A stretch of 64,000 bases of DNA from Lysinibacillus mangiferihumi. Lineage in GTDB: Bacteria; Bacillota; Bacilli; Bacillales_A; Planococcaceae. Under the pieces are notes generated by a model that was not told the origin of the DNA, did no database searches, and was given only the letters and a program-made list of their open reading frames with translations. Numbering within the stretch: the first letter of the stretch is position 1; each line of letters opens with the position of its first letter. The DNA lies in the NCBI RefSeq assembly GCF_003049665.1, contig NZ_PYWM01000014.1, positions 1 to 64,000 on the forward strand, read 5' to 3'. Position numbers and translations under genes: made by a program. This document shows, in pieces, positions 25,427 through 33,710 of the stretch.

Positions 25427-25903
25427 TTGCAACAAGAAAAAAAGCAAATACTTATGCATTATGAAAAATCTATATTGTGGTTAGAGCACCTGTTAGATGT
25501 TACGGAGCAACAGTGGCGCATGCCAATCCAGCAAGGGAAGTGGACAGTAGCAGAGGTTATTGGACATCTAATTCCTTGGGATCAATTTGTATTAAACGAA
25601 CGTTTGCCCTTTTTATTTTCAAAAAATCAGCTACCAAAGGGACCAAACGTAGAACAGATGAATGCTCAAGCTGCAAGTAGTAGCCGCTTACAAAGCAAAG
25701 AGCAAATAGTGCAGACATTGTTGAAGTGCCGGCGTTTATTGTTACAAACGCTTCACGATTTACCGGATCAACAGTGGCAACAAAGTTTTAAAATCGGGTG
25801 TTCGGAACTTACACTTTACAGCTATTTTACAGGTTTAGTAGAACATGATCAGCATCATTTTTTACAAGTACAAAGTGTGCTAGGTGAAAAGCAATGGACA
25901 TAA
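25427..25903 (+). CDS. DinB-family (four-helix) protein
   Basis: 158 residues, TTG start. Four-helix bundle with the metal-binding His residues of the DinB/YfiT fold: KWTVAEVIGHLIPWDQF early and LVEHDQHHFLQV at the end. Such proteins are thiol (bacillithiol) transferases or damage-inducible proteins of unknown role. The stop overlaps the start of the AraC gene by 10 bp, so the two are translationally coupled. Confidence 0.85.
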   Translation: MQQEKKQILMHYEKSILWLEHLLDVTEQQWRMPIQQGKWTVAEVIGHLIPWDQFVLNERLPFLFSKNQLPKGPNVEQMNAQAASSSRLQSKEQIVQTLLKCRRLLLQTLHDLPDQQWQQSFKIGCSELTLYSYFTGLVEHDQHHFLQVQSVLGEKQWT

Positions 25904-26727
25904 ATATAAATCAAATCATTGATTATTATGCACAAGCAACTGTCAATTTTGTTGATATTTTTACCAATACGATGGAGCCAGGACGAAAGGATACAGGACG
26001 TACTACTGCGCCTGGGAAATGTGGTTTAGTTTTCCCATTGGCAGGAAGTGCGTCTTTTAGTTTTAATGGGACACCGTATGCGATGGTGCCTGGAATGGTT
26101 GTCCATGCAGGGCCACAAATGCCCATTGAAATTCAAGCGACTGGCGATAAGATATGGGAGTACACAGTGGTCCATTATATACCACCAAAAGACACGGCGC
26201 CTTTCTCATTAGCCAATCAGCATTTCGCCATCCATACTGGAGATTATTCAAACATTATTAATCTTGTACAACAGTTAAAAGAAAGCTATGCCATGCCAGG
26301 TAGTATGGCGATTTTGAAATCCAAGGCAATATTTATGAATTTAGTAGAAGCTATCTTAATTTCAGCAAAGATGAAGATTCTTGACTCGGCAAATGAAATG
26401 ATGGAACAAGTCGTTCAATACATACACGAGTACTATGCGAGACCACTATCGGTATCCAATATTGCGCAAGCATTCGGTGTCGAGCGTCGAAGATTAGCTT
26501 ATCTTTTTGAACAACATACGGGCATGAATCCAAGTAGCTATTTAACAGAATATCGCATACGGCGGGCAAAAGACTTGCTAAGATATTGCAATTTTACGGT
26601 GGCAGAAATTGCTGAATGTGTAGGCTATGTTGATAGCTTTTATTTTAGTCGGGTATTTAAAAAAAACACAGGCATGTCTCCAACAGCATTTCGAAAATTA
26701 ATGATGGAAGAAGCCAAATATGTATAA
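25894..26727 (+). CDS. AraC-family transcriptional regulator
   Basis: 277 residues. N-terminal cupin-like ligand part (VFPLAGSASFSFNGTPYAMV, about 45-100) and C-terminal double helix-turn-helix with PLSVSNIAQAFGVERRRLAY and the signature FTVAEIAECVGYVDSFYFSR, then KKNTGMSPTAFRK. Sits just upstream of a Fur-controlled siderophore operon. In B. subtilis the AraC protein Btr activates the neighbouring feuABC-ybbA operon by sensing bacillibactin; here the periplasmic-binding-like sensor of Btr is missing, so any such role would use another ligand pocket. Confidence 0.87.
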   Translation: MDININQIIDYYAQATVNFVDIFTNTMEPGRKDTGRTTAPGKCGLVFPLAGSASFSFNGTPYAMVPGMVVHAGPQMPIEIQATGDKIWEYTVVHYIPPKDTAPFSLANQHFAIHTGDYSNIINLVQQLKESYAMPGSMAILKSKAIFMNLVEAILISAKMKILDSANEMMEQVVQYIHEYYARPLSVSNIAQAFGVERRRLAYLFEQHTGMNPSSYLTEYRIRRAKDLLRYCNFTVAEIAECVGYVDSFYFSRVFKKNTGMSPTAFRKLMMEEAKYV

Positions 26728-26741
26728 AGCAGACGGGGAAA

Positions 26742-26867
26742 ATCGCCAATAAAAGCACGTGAATCGCCATTAAATCAAGAGAAATCGCCAATAAAAGCAC
26801 GTGAATCGCCATTAAACCAAGGGGAATCGCCAATAAGAGCCCTTGAATCGCCAGTAAACCAGCGCAC
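26742..26867. repeat. 21-bp tandem repeat, six units
   Basis: Six consecutive 21-bp units all starting ATCGCCA, alternating between two types: ATCGCCAATAAAAGCACGTG(A) and ATCGCCATTAAATCAAGAGA(A), i.e. also a 42-bp repeat three times. Begins 14 bp after the AraC stop codon and ends 3 bp before a conserved terminator hairpin. The period is a multiple of 3, so it reads through as a heptad repeat on either strand, but no start or ribosome site supports coding. Confidence 0.85.
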
Positions 26868-26870
26868 AAC

Positions 26871-26908
26871 AAAAGTGTTAGATTGATTGCAGTCAATCTA
26901 ACACTTTT
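26871..26908. terminator. Conserved hairpin terminator, copy 4
   Basis: AAAAGTGTTAGATTGA (26871-26886) and exact complement (26893-26908), loop TTGCAG, T-run. Same sequence as at 5441, 7175, 9391 and 63067. Confidence 0.85.
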
Positions 26909-27017
26909 TCTCTTTTATTGTAGGCTTTTTGATAAATATTTTCGGCAAAAGTCCATATAGAAAACGAAATTGTCCATTCACAACTATTTTTCTCTTTGGT
27001 AGGATAGAACACGTAAA

Positions 27018-27083
27018 TGATAATGACTATCAATTAATTGGTGGATTGCTATTGACTTATTAATGAAAATGATTATCATTATC
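27018..27083 (+). promoter_or_regulatory. Two Fur boxes before the siderophore operon
   Basis: GATAATGACTATCAATTAA region at 27018-27036 and GAAAATGATTATCATTATC at 27065-27083; the second matches the classical 19-bp Fur box at 17 positions. They lie 35-100 bp before the GTG start of the binding protein. Expect repression by Fur-Fe2+. Confidence 0.85.
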
Positions 27084-27117
27084 GTTGATAGATGACCATG
27101 ATGAGGAGAGATTTAAT

Positions 27118-28098
27118 GTGAATAAATATATCAAAATGTGTGCGCCTGCACTTTTAGCACTGTCCCTTGCTGCTTGTAATACCGATAAAGCGGCAGAGTC
27201 TACAGCAGTAAAAAATGAAGCCGCTACAAGTGCTACAGAAACACAAACAGAACAAGCAACAACACAGAACATTACATATTTGGGCGAAACGTATGAACTA
27301 CCAGCAAAGGTGGAAAACATTGTAGCGGCAAGTTTAGAGTCTATGGAAGATGCTGCAATGCTCGGTATTAAACCAGTGGGTGTACTCGATATTGGTGGCA
27401 AAATTCCATCCTATCTTACAAAGGAATTAGCAGGAGCCCAACTTGTAGGCAATAAAATGGAGCCAAATGCAGAGGCCATTTTAGCACTGGATCCTGACGT
27501 TATTATTGGGACATCCAAGTTCCCTGAAGAAACGGCTGAAAAGCTCAATAAAATTCAAACAATGATTCCTTACTCGCATATTTCAACAAATTGGAAGGAA
27601 AATTTAACATTGCTCGCACAGCTTACTGGGAAAGAAGAGGATGCTAAAAAAATCATTGCAGACTATGAAACGAAGGTTGCCGATGCTCAAATGAAATCAA
27701 AAGAGCAACTAGCAGACAAACAGGTGTTAATTGTTCGTTTACGTGGTGGCGTTATGTATATCTATCCTGCGGGTGTGTACTTAAATCCTGTGCTTTATGA
27801 AGACTTAGGGGCACCAGTTCCTGAAATCGTAACAACGACGAAGGCACAAGCGGAACTTTCACTTGAAACGTTAGCGGACATCAACCCGGATGCAATTTTC
27901 CTGCAATTTGAGGAATCTGAAAATACAGATGCTCCGAAAGCATTAGAAGATCTGCAAAAAAAACCAATCTTTGCAAGCCTAAAGGCAACTAAAAATGAAC
28001 AAATTTTTGTTAATGCCATTGAGCCTCTAGCTCAAGGTGGTACTGCTTGGTCTAAAGTGAAATTCCTAGATGTTGCCACGGAGAAATTACTTAAATAG
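27118..28098 (+). CDS. Iron-siderophore ABC transporter substrate-binding lipoprotein
   Basis: 326 residues from GTG at 27118 (GAGGAG upstream; an earlier in-frame ATG at 27085 lies in the Fur-box region). Signal peptide with lipobox SLAAC. The mature protein is a class III binding protein (PF01497-type): VENIVAASLESMEDAAMLGI, GKIPSYLTKELAGAQLVG, DPDVIIGTSKFPEE and the final PLAQGGTAWSKVKFLD. First gene of a Fur-controlled operon with two permeases, an ATPase and an esterase; the set resembles feuABC-ybbA, which takes up bacillibactin/enterobactin-type catecholates. Confidence 0.9.
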   Translation: MNKYIKMCAPALLALSLAACNTDKAAESTAVKNEAATSATETQTEQATTQNITYLGETYELPAKVENIVAASLESMEDAAMLGIKPVGVLDIGGKIPSYLTKELAGAQLVGNKMEPNAEAILALDPDVIIGTSKFPEETAEKLNKIQTMIPYSHISTNWKENLTLLAQLTGKEEDAKKIIADYETKVADAQMKSKEQLADKQVLIVRLRGGVMYIYPAGVYLNPVLYEDLGAPVPEIVTTTKAQAELSLETLADINPDAIFLQFEESENTDAPKALEDLQKKPIFASLKATKNEQIFVNAIEPLAQGGTAWSKVKFLDVATEKLLK

Positions 28099-28106
28099 AT
28101 GAAATA

Positions 28107-28154
28107 GGCTGGTAGTAGAATTGGTGGAATCACCGGGCTATTACCAGCCTTTTC
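28107..28154 (+). terminator. Intercistronic hairpin terminator after the binding-protein gene
   Basis: GGCTGGTA (28107-28114) and TACCAGCC (28142-28149) followed by T4, located between the binding-protein and permease genes. Partial termination here would produce more binding protein than permease, common in ABC operons. Confidence 0.7.
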
Positions 28155-28189
28155 ATAAGATAACGAATAAATAGAAAAAGGTGTCGCAG

Positions 28190-29197
28190 TTGAAAAAAAC
28201 AAACATAGTATCATTTTCTATATTGGTAGCTTCACCTTTCCTCATTGTGATTGTGGCTTTAATGTCTATTATGTACGGGACAAAGGATATTAGTGCCTTA
28301 ACAGTGTGGCAAGCCATAACAGTATTTGATCCTGCAAATATTGACCACCAAATTATAAGGACTAGCCGTATGCCTAGAATTTGCGCCGTATTGCTAGTAG
28401 GTGCATTTTTAGCAGTAGCGGGTGCAGTTATGCAAGGTATTACTCGAAACTATTTAGCATCGCCATCCTTAATGGGCGTTAATGATGGTTCAGCCTTTGT
28501 CATTACATTAGCCATTGTATTCTTTCCTGGACTCCCAAACTATCAAATGATATTGCTATCAATGCTCGGCTCAGCATTAGGTGCTGGCATCGTTTTTGGC
28601 TTCGGTTCCCTTATTCGAGATGGGCTATCACCTGTTCGATTAGCCATTATAGGGACGGTTATAGGGACATTTTTAAGTAGTATAGCGACAGCCATTGCAA
28701 TGTATTTCCAAGTATCACAAACGGTTAGCGCTTGGTATAACACAAAGGTACATATGGTCGACAATAGTATGCTCTTACTATCCATTCCTTTTGGCTTAAT
28801 TGGTCTAATGCTGGCGTTATTTTCGGCAAGGGCCATTACAATCACCGCCTTAGGTGATGATATTGCTATAGGTCTCGGACAAAAAACAAAAGCAGTAAGA
28901 ATGGTCAGTATGCTTGCCGTCGTATGTTTAACAGGAACTGCGGTTGCCCTTGTAGGGAAAATCGCTTTCGTAGGGCTTGTTATTCCACACATTACACGTT
29001 TTCTTGTTGGCGTGGATTACCGTTTTATTATCCCATGTGCAGCACTAATAGGTGCATTCTTCTTAGCGCTTTGCGATGTGCTCAGTCGTTTCGTTAATTA
29101 TCCATTCGAAACGCCCATTGGTGTATTAACTGCACTGGTCGGTGTTCCATTCTTCTTATATTTAGTTCGTAAGCACGGAGGTGAAAAGCGTGCATAG
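28190..29197 (+). CDS. FecCD-type siderophore ABC permease, subunit 1
   Basis: 335 residues from the TTG at 28190 (AAAAGGTG at 6 bp); the GTG at 28181 overlaps the ribosome site. About 9-10 membrane segments. Family motifs: RMPRICAVLLVGAFLAVAGA with MQGITRNYLASPSLMGVNDG, and the ATPase-contact region GKIAFVGLVIPHITRFLVG. FeuB-like. Its end overlaps the start of the second permease. Confidence 0.92.
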   Translation: MKKTNIVSFSILVASPFLIVIVALMSIMYGTKDISALTVWQAITVFDPANIDHQIIRTSRMPRICAVLLVGAFLAVAGAVMQGITRNYLASPSLMGVNDGSAFVITLAIVFFPGLPNYQMILLSMLGSALGAGIVFGFGSLIRDGLSPVRLAIIGTVIGTFLSSIATAIAMYFQVSQTVSAWYNTKVHMVDNSMLLLSIPFGLIGLMLALFSARAITITALGDDIAIGLGQKTKAVRMVSMLAVVCLTGTAVALVGKIAFVGLVIPHITRFLVGVDYRFIIPCAALIGAFFLALCDVLSRFVNYPFETPIGVLTALVGVPFFLYLVRKHGGEKRA

Positions 29198-30221
29198 TAG
29201 AGCTTCCCGTGTAGTCATTACGGTCATTACTATACTTCTTTTATTAATTTTAGGGGCAAGCTATCTCCATTTGACAAATGGTGTTTTTGATATGTCCGTA
29301 ATGGATGTACTAAAAACACTCTTACGTATCGAACCCAATCCGAAATTTGATCTTGTTATTTTCGAATTTCGTCTACCACGAATAGTCATCGCGGCGCTTG
29401 TTGGTGTAGGGCTAGGAATGGCGGGTGTCGTGTTACAGGGTATTACACGCAATGGCTTAGCAGACCCTGGTATTTTAGGCATTAATGCTGGCGCGGGTGC
29501 AGCGGTTGTTATTTTTATGTTTTTCTTTCAGTTCCGTGTGGTCACAGCGGATATCAGTAGCTGGTTATCCATTTTAATGATGCCGATTTTCGGTTTTGTT
29601 GGTGGTACGATGGCCGCGGCTTTAATTTTCTCCTTTGCGATGAAAAATGGTCATTTAGATATGCAACGATTGATTTTAACAGGGATTGCTATTAATAGTG
29701 GTTTTGGCGCGTTATCGCTGTTTCTATCATTAAAAATGAATGCACAAGATTATGAGTCGGCTGCCGTTTGGATGGCTGGTTCTATCTACAATGCCAATTG
29801 GATTTTTGTCGTGTCGATGTTGCCATGGCTCCTATTACTAGGTTTTTATGTTTATCGAAAATCGTATTTACTCGATTATTTTCAATTGGAAGAAGACAGT
29901 ATTACGAGCTTAGGCATAGCACTGGAAAAGGAAAAAATGAAGTTATTATTGGCGAGTGTCGGCTTAGTGAGTGCCTGTGTATCCGTTTCTGGGAGTATTG
30001 GCTTTATTGGCTTAATGGCGCCACATATTGCGAAACAGCTTGTCGGTATTCAACATCGTTATGTTATGCCGGTAAGTGCTCTTATAGGGGCTTGTTTACT
30101 AGTGCTAGCAGACTTTATTGGTAAAACGGTGTTTGCACCTTCAGAGTTGGCTGTAGGTATTGTTGTATCCATTATTGGTATACCTTACTTTTTGTATTTG
30201 TTAGTAAAGTCAAAAGCTTAG
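29190..30221 (+). CDS. FecCD-type siderophore ABC permease, subunit 2
   Basis: 343 residues from GTG at 29190, with GGAGG 8 bp upstream (GTG 29181 is too close). RLPRIVIAALVGVGLGMAGV, LQGITRNGLADPGILGINAG and SGSIGFIGLMAPHIAKQLVG are the same conserved motifs as in subunit 1, with which it forms a heterodimeric channel. FeuC-like. Overlaps the preceding gene by 8 bp and precedes the ATPase by 11 bp. Confidence 0.92.
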   Translation: MHSRASRVVITVITILLLLILGASYLHLTNGVFDMSVMDVLKTLLRIEPNPKFDLVIFEFRLPRIVIAALVGVGLGMAGVVLQGITRNGLADPGILGINAGAGAAVVIFMFFFQFRVVTADISSWLSILMMPIFGFVGGTMAAALIFSFAMKNGHLDMQRLILTGIAINSGFGALSLFLSLKMNAQDYESAAVWMAGSIYNANWIFVVSMLPWLLLLGFYVYRKSYLLDYFQLEEDSITSLGIALEKEKMKLLLASVGLVSACVSVSGSIGFIGLMAPHIAKQLVGIQHRYVMPVSALIGACLLVLADFIGKTVFAPSELAVGIVVSIIGIPYFLYLLVKSKA

Positions 30222-30232
30222 GGGGAAATCGT

Positions 30233-31033
30233 GTGCAAACTGCATTTAGAATGGAAAATTTATCTTCAGGTTATGAGCATGTTCGTGTATTTGAAGGGTT
30301 GAATTTAACGATAGAAGAGGGCAAAGTGACAACGATAATAGGACCGAATGGTTGTGGCAAATCAACCTTATTGAAAACAATTGGACGCATTTTAAAGAAG
30401 CAACAGGGAATCGTTTATTTGCAGGAACAAAATATGCAAAATTTATCGACCAAAGAAATTGCAAAAAAGTTAGCGATCTTATCCCAAACACCAATTGCTC
30501 CAGGACAGTTAAAGGTAGAGGAGCTGATTGCATACGGTCGTTATCCACATCGTCATAATGTCAATCGTTTAACGAAGAAGGATGAAAAAATGATTGAGTG
30601 GGCCTTAACAGTTACAAATACGCTGGAGTATCGCAGTCGGGAATTAGCACAACTTTCAGGAGGGCAACGACAGCGTGTCTGGTTAGCAATGGCATTGGCG
30701 CAAGAAACAAGTATTTTGTTGCTAGACGAGCCCACGACTTATTTGGATATGGCACATCAGCTAGAAGTGCTTGATATCGTAAAAAATTTAAATGAACAAC
30801 ATGGCTGTACGATTGTGATGGTTTTACATGATATTAACCATGCAGCGCGCTATTCAGACCATTTAATCGCTATGCGTCAAGGTGTTGTAGTGGAAACAGG
30901 TACTCCACAGGAAATTTTATGCGCGGATGTGATGCGCAAAGTGTTTAATATTTCTGCGAGAATTATGGAAGATCCAGCAACAAACACCCCTGTATGCTAT
31001 GGCTATGATGTGTTAAAGGAGGCAGACAAATGA
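30233..31033 (+). CDS. Siderophore ABC transporter ATP-binding protein
   Basis: 266 residues, GTG start after AGGGGG. Walker A GPNGCGKSTLLK, signature QLSGGQRQRVWLAMALAQ, Walker B ILLLDEPTTYLD and H-loop MVLHDINHAARYSDH: a FhuC/YusV-type importer ATPase. In B. subtilis the Feu permeases borrow the ATPase YusV from elsewhere; here the ATPase is in the operon. Overlaps the esterase gene by 4 bp. Confidence 0.93.
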   Translation: MQTAFRMENLSSGYEHVRVFEGLNLTIEEGKVTTIIGPNGCGKSTLLKTIGRILKKQQGIVYLQEQNMQNLSTKEIAKKLAILSQTPIAPGQLKVEELIAYGRYPHRHNVNRLTKKDEKMIEWALTVTNTLEYRSRELAQLSGGQRQRVWLAMALAQETSILLLDEPTTYLDMAHQLEVLDIVKNLNEQHGCTIVMVLHDINHAARYSDHLIAMRQGVVVETGTPQEILCADVMRKVFNISARIMEDPATNTPVCYGYDVLKEADK

Positions 31034-31809
31034 CTGTTGGACAAGTAGACAGTGTATCTGATTTTTTTTGCTATGAAATGAAGTCGATGTTTACAGATTA
31101 TACGTATTCGATAAATGTTTATGTACCTCAAGGGCAAGTACCTAAAGAAGGCTTTCCTATAATCTATGTATTAGACGGTTCGTCATATTTCCAGTACGTG
31201 AAGGAAGCCGTACGCCTACAAAGTCGTAATGCGCTCAAAACAGGGGTATTACCTGCCATTGTTGTCGGTATTGGCCATCGTGCTGATATGCATGAACGCC
31301 GTTTCTACGACTTTACAGCACCTGCAAAAACGTATAGTTATCCTGCCAGATTTAAAGGCAAAGGTTATCATCAGCATGGTGGGGCAGAAAACTTTAGTCG
31401 CTTTTTACAGGAGGAATTAAAGCCGCGACTTTCTGCACAATTTCATGTAAATGAACAGCAACAAACATTATTTGGTCATTCGTTAGCAGGTTATTTCGCA
31501 CTATGGCAATTATTAAATAATAGAGGTAGTTTCCAACATTATATCGCTATTAGCCCCTCAACCTGGTGGAATGAACATGAGTTGTTTGCTAGAGTAAAGG
31601 CTTTTATGGAAGCGCATCAACATGTGAAGGAAACCATATTTATTGGCGTAGGAGAACTGGAAACGTTTATGGTAGAAGATGCGCGACAAATGGCGGATCA
31701 GTTAGAGAAAGTAATGGACATAGTCTTTTATGAGGCATTAAGCGAAAACCATGCATCTGTGGTCCCTACTGTTATGAGTAGAGCTATACGTTTTGTGCAT
31801 AAAAATTAA
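31030..31809 (+). CDS. Siderophore esterase-like alpha/beta-hydrolase
   Basis: 259 residues. Start region FFCYEMKSMFTDYTYSINVY and PIIYVLDGSSYF, the nucleophile elbow FGHSLAGYFALWQL (Ser about 152) and a His in SENHASVV: the Fes/IroE/BesA-type esterase family. Such cytoplasmic enzymes cut the trilactone of ferric bacillibactin or enterobactin to release iron. Last gene of the Fur operon, matching the position of ybbA/besA-like genes. Together with the transporter this supports a catecholate trilactone substrate. Confidence 0.87.
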   Translation: MTVGQVDSVSDFFCYEMKSMFTDYTYSINVYVPQGQVPKEGFPIIYVLDGSSYFQYVKEAVRLQSRNALKTGVLPAIVVGIGHRADMHERRFYDFTAPAKTYSYPARFKGKGYHQHGGAENFSRFLQEELKPRLSAQFHVNEQQQTLFGHSLAGYFALWQLLNNRGSFQHYIAISPSTWWNEHELFARVKAFMEAHQHVKETIFIGVGELETFMVEDARQMADQLEKVMDIVFYEALSENHASVVPTVMSRAIRFVHKN

Positions 31810-31815
31810 TTTTGT

Positions 31816-31848
31816 AACCGCATTATCTTAGGTAATGCGGTTTACTTT
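31816..31848 (+). terminator. Terminator of the siderophore operon
   Basis: Perfect 10-bp arms AACCGCATTA / TAATGCGGTT, followed by TACTTTT, 6 bp after the esterase stop. Confidence 0.8.
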
Positions 31849-31899
31849 TGGATAAAAATACAATAATATGTATTTAAAATCAAAAAAGGTGTGATTAAA

Positions 31900-32367
31900 G
31901 TGGGCGTTGTTTTAGCAGATAGTCAACATGCACACATAGTGCATAAGGTCATGATGCAAGCTTTTAAAGAATATGAACATGCAACATCGCCGTCTAGCGC
32001 ATTAAGCGAAACAGTGAGCTCAATTGAACGGGCACTACAAAATGGCGAGCAAGCTTTTATTAGTTATATGGAAAATGAACCTGTCGCGATGGTTCGATTT
32101 ACATTGAATGATGAGGGGATATATTTCTTCCGATTATCTGTAGTTCCGGAAAAGCAAGGTCAAGGATTGGCCAAGATGTTAATAGCTGAAGTTGAAAATT
32201 ATGCACGTGCTCAAGGCAAAAGTGTAAGCGAATGTAAAGTCCGTATGAGTGTACCACGTAATATTGCATTATATCGTGCATTGGGATATGTTATTACGAA
32301 AGAAACGATGGCAGAAAATCTTAATGGTATTTCGCTTCCTGTTGTAACAATGGAGAAGACACTGTAG
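31900..32367 (+). CDS. GNAT-family N-acetyltransferase
   Basis: 155 residues from GTG at 31900 (AAAAGGTG; GTG at 31891 overlaps it). FFRLSVVPEKQGQGLAKMLI is the acetyl-CoA loop region and NIALYRALGYVITKETMA the final helix-strand. Substrate unknown. Lies 11 bp before the racemase-like gene, so these two are probably an operon. Confidence 0.85.
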   Translation: MGVVLADSQHAHIVHKVMMQAFKEYEHATSPSSALSETVSSIERALQNGEQAFISYMENEPVAMVRFTLNDEGIYFFRLSVVPEKQGQGLAKMLIAEVENYARAQGKSVSECKVRMSVPRNIALYRALGYVITKETMAENLNGISLPVVTMEKTL

Positions 32368-32378
32368 GGGGCATATAT

Positions 32379-33047
32379 TTGAAAAAAAGAATAGGCTGTT
32401 TGCATGCACATCATTCAAATATAGACTACATAGAGCAAGCATTTAATGGTTTTCAAGAGATAGAGCTAGTGCACTTTGTTGACCCGGGACTCATTCAGCA
32501 TGTGACAAAGGGTACTGATCATTTGTCCTTAAAGGTAAAAGAACAATTGGAGTGGATAGCAAGCTGTAATATCGATGTCATTTTGATTACATGTACAAAT
32601 TACATTGCATTGTTAAAAGAAGAGCAATTGTTATTATCTATACCGATTATAAAAATGGATGAACCTTTTTTTCAAATGATATGTGAAGAGACACAGCCCC
32701 AATTTATTCTTTTTACAAACCCTGCAACGGTAGATGGAACGATGGAGAGACTTTACCAATATGCGAAGCGCCATAAGAAGGCCATCAATGTGCAGGTGAA
32801 GGTACTAGACAATACATTTGACCTCATTATGCAAGGGAATAAGGCAGCGTATAACAATGCAATTATCCAATATTTCTGGGAAATAATGAATGATGGGCTG
32901 CGGATTGCTGTTGCTCAGCTTTCGATGGTTGAGGCCGCACAACAATTTGAAGAGGAGTTCGGTGTAGCGATTATACATCCATTGCTATCGTTAGTGGAAT
33001 TTTGGAGACTCGTTGATACAAAATGTGCAAATCCCGATAAAAAATAA
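32379..33047 (+). CDS. Aspartate/glutamate racemase-superfamily-like protein
   Basis: 222 residues, TTG start after GGGGG. Weak but consistent similarity to the Asp/Glu racemase fold: N-terminal RIGCLHAHHSNIDYIEQAF, a central Cys in ILITCTNYIALL at the position of the first catalytic Cys, and GLRIAVAQLSMVEAA near the second. The second catalytic Cys is not seen (the region has AVAQLSM), so racemase activity is doubtful. Function unknown. Confidence 0.6.
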   Translation: MKKRIGCLHAHHSNIDYIEQAFNGFQEIELVHFVDPGLIQHVTKGTDHLSLKVKEQLEWIASCNIDVILITCTNYIALLKEEQLLLSIPIIKMDEPFFQMICEETQPQFILFTNPATVDGTMERLYQYAKRHKKAINVQVKVLDNTFDLIMQGNKAAYNNAIIQYFWEIMNDGLRIAVAQLSMVEAAQQFEEEFGVAIIHPLLSLVEFWRLVDTKCANPDKK

Positions 33048-33111
33048 AATGAAATGAAACTTTTACATTGGTAGTATAATGAATTTAGAAATAGAAACGG
33101 GGGCGAGCTAA

Positions 33112-33624
33112 ATGAACGATTTACGCTATCCAATTGGACAATTTCGATTTCCAGAAGTAGTGACCGCACAGCATGTACAGAAATGGATTGATGATATCCG
33201 TTTATTGCCGAGGCAATTAGCAGAAGCATTAAGTGGAGCAAGTGAACAATCATTAGCAAAATCCTACCGAGAGGACGGTTGGACAGTCACACAATTAGTC
33301 CATCATCTAGCGGATAGTCATATGAATAGTTTTATTCGCTTTAAATTAGCTTTAACGGAAGATACACCGACGATTAAGCCCTATAATGAAGAACATTGGG
33401 CAATGCTCCCTGATTCAGATATGCCAGTTGCGACTTCCTACAAGTTGCTTGAAAGTTTACACGAACGGTGGGTCTATTTGCTGACAAGTTTAACCGAGGA
33501 ACAATTACAAAGTGCATTTCACCATCCAGACAACGGGTTTATGACGCTTGAAAAAGCACTCGCTCTGTATGCATGGCATGGAAAGCATCATCTTGCGCAT
33601 ATACACAATGCTCTTGCAAAATAG
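33112..33624 (+). CDS. yfiT: YfiT-like putative metal-dependent hydrolase / bacillithiol transferase
   Basis: 170 residues. LRYPIGQFRFPEVV, GWTVTQLVHHLADSHMNSFI and the closing LYAWHGKHHLAHIHNAL match B. subtilis YfiT (DinB-like fold), with the three metal-binding His (HH in VHHLADSH and HGKHH). YfiT-type proteins are listed as putative bacillithiol S-transferases (BstA-like). Presence of FosB nearby also implies that this organism makes bacillithiol. Monocistronic with a strong terminator. Confidence 0.87.
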   Translation: MNDLRYPIGQFRFPEVVTAQHVQKWIDDIRLLPRQLAEALSGASEQSLAKSYREDGWTVTQLVHHLADSHMNSFIRFKLALTEDTPTIKPYNEEHWAMLPDSDMPVATSYKLLESLHERWVYLLTSLTEEQLQSAFHHPDNGFMTLEKALALYAWHGKHHLAHIHNALAK

Positions 33625-33631
33625 ATAAAAT

Positions 33632-33680
33632 AGGCGACTTTTTCTCACGTTTGAGAGAAAGTCGCCTCTTAATTTTTTTT
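33632..33680 (+). terminator. Strong terminator after yfiT
   Basis: 16-bp arms AGGCGACTTTTTCTCA / TGAGAGAAAGTCGCCT (one mismatch), loop CGTT, then a T8 run. Confidence 0.88.
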
Positions 33681-33710
33681 GTTAATGCATGCTACTAAAC
33701 ATGCATCAAA

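Noticed and set aside
26742-26867. Possible CRISPR array
   Set aside because: Units are directly adjacent 21-bp repeats without unique spacers and there are no cas genes in the window.
26657-26896. Minus-strand frame with heptad repeats LLAIxxx
   Set aside because: It is the reverse reading of the 21-bp tandem repeats, which keep any frame open. No ribosome site, and it overlaps the AraC coding end and a terminator.
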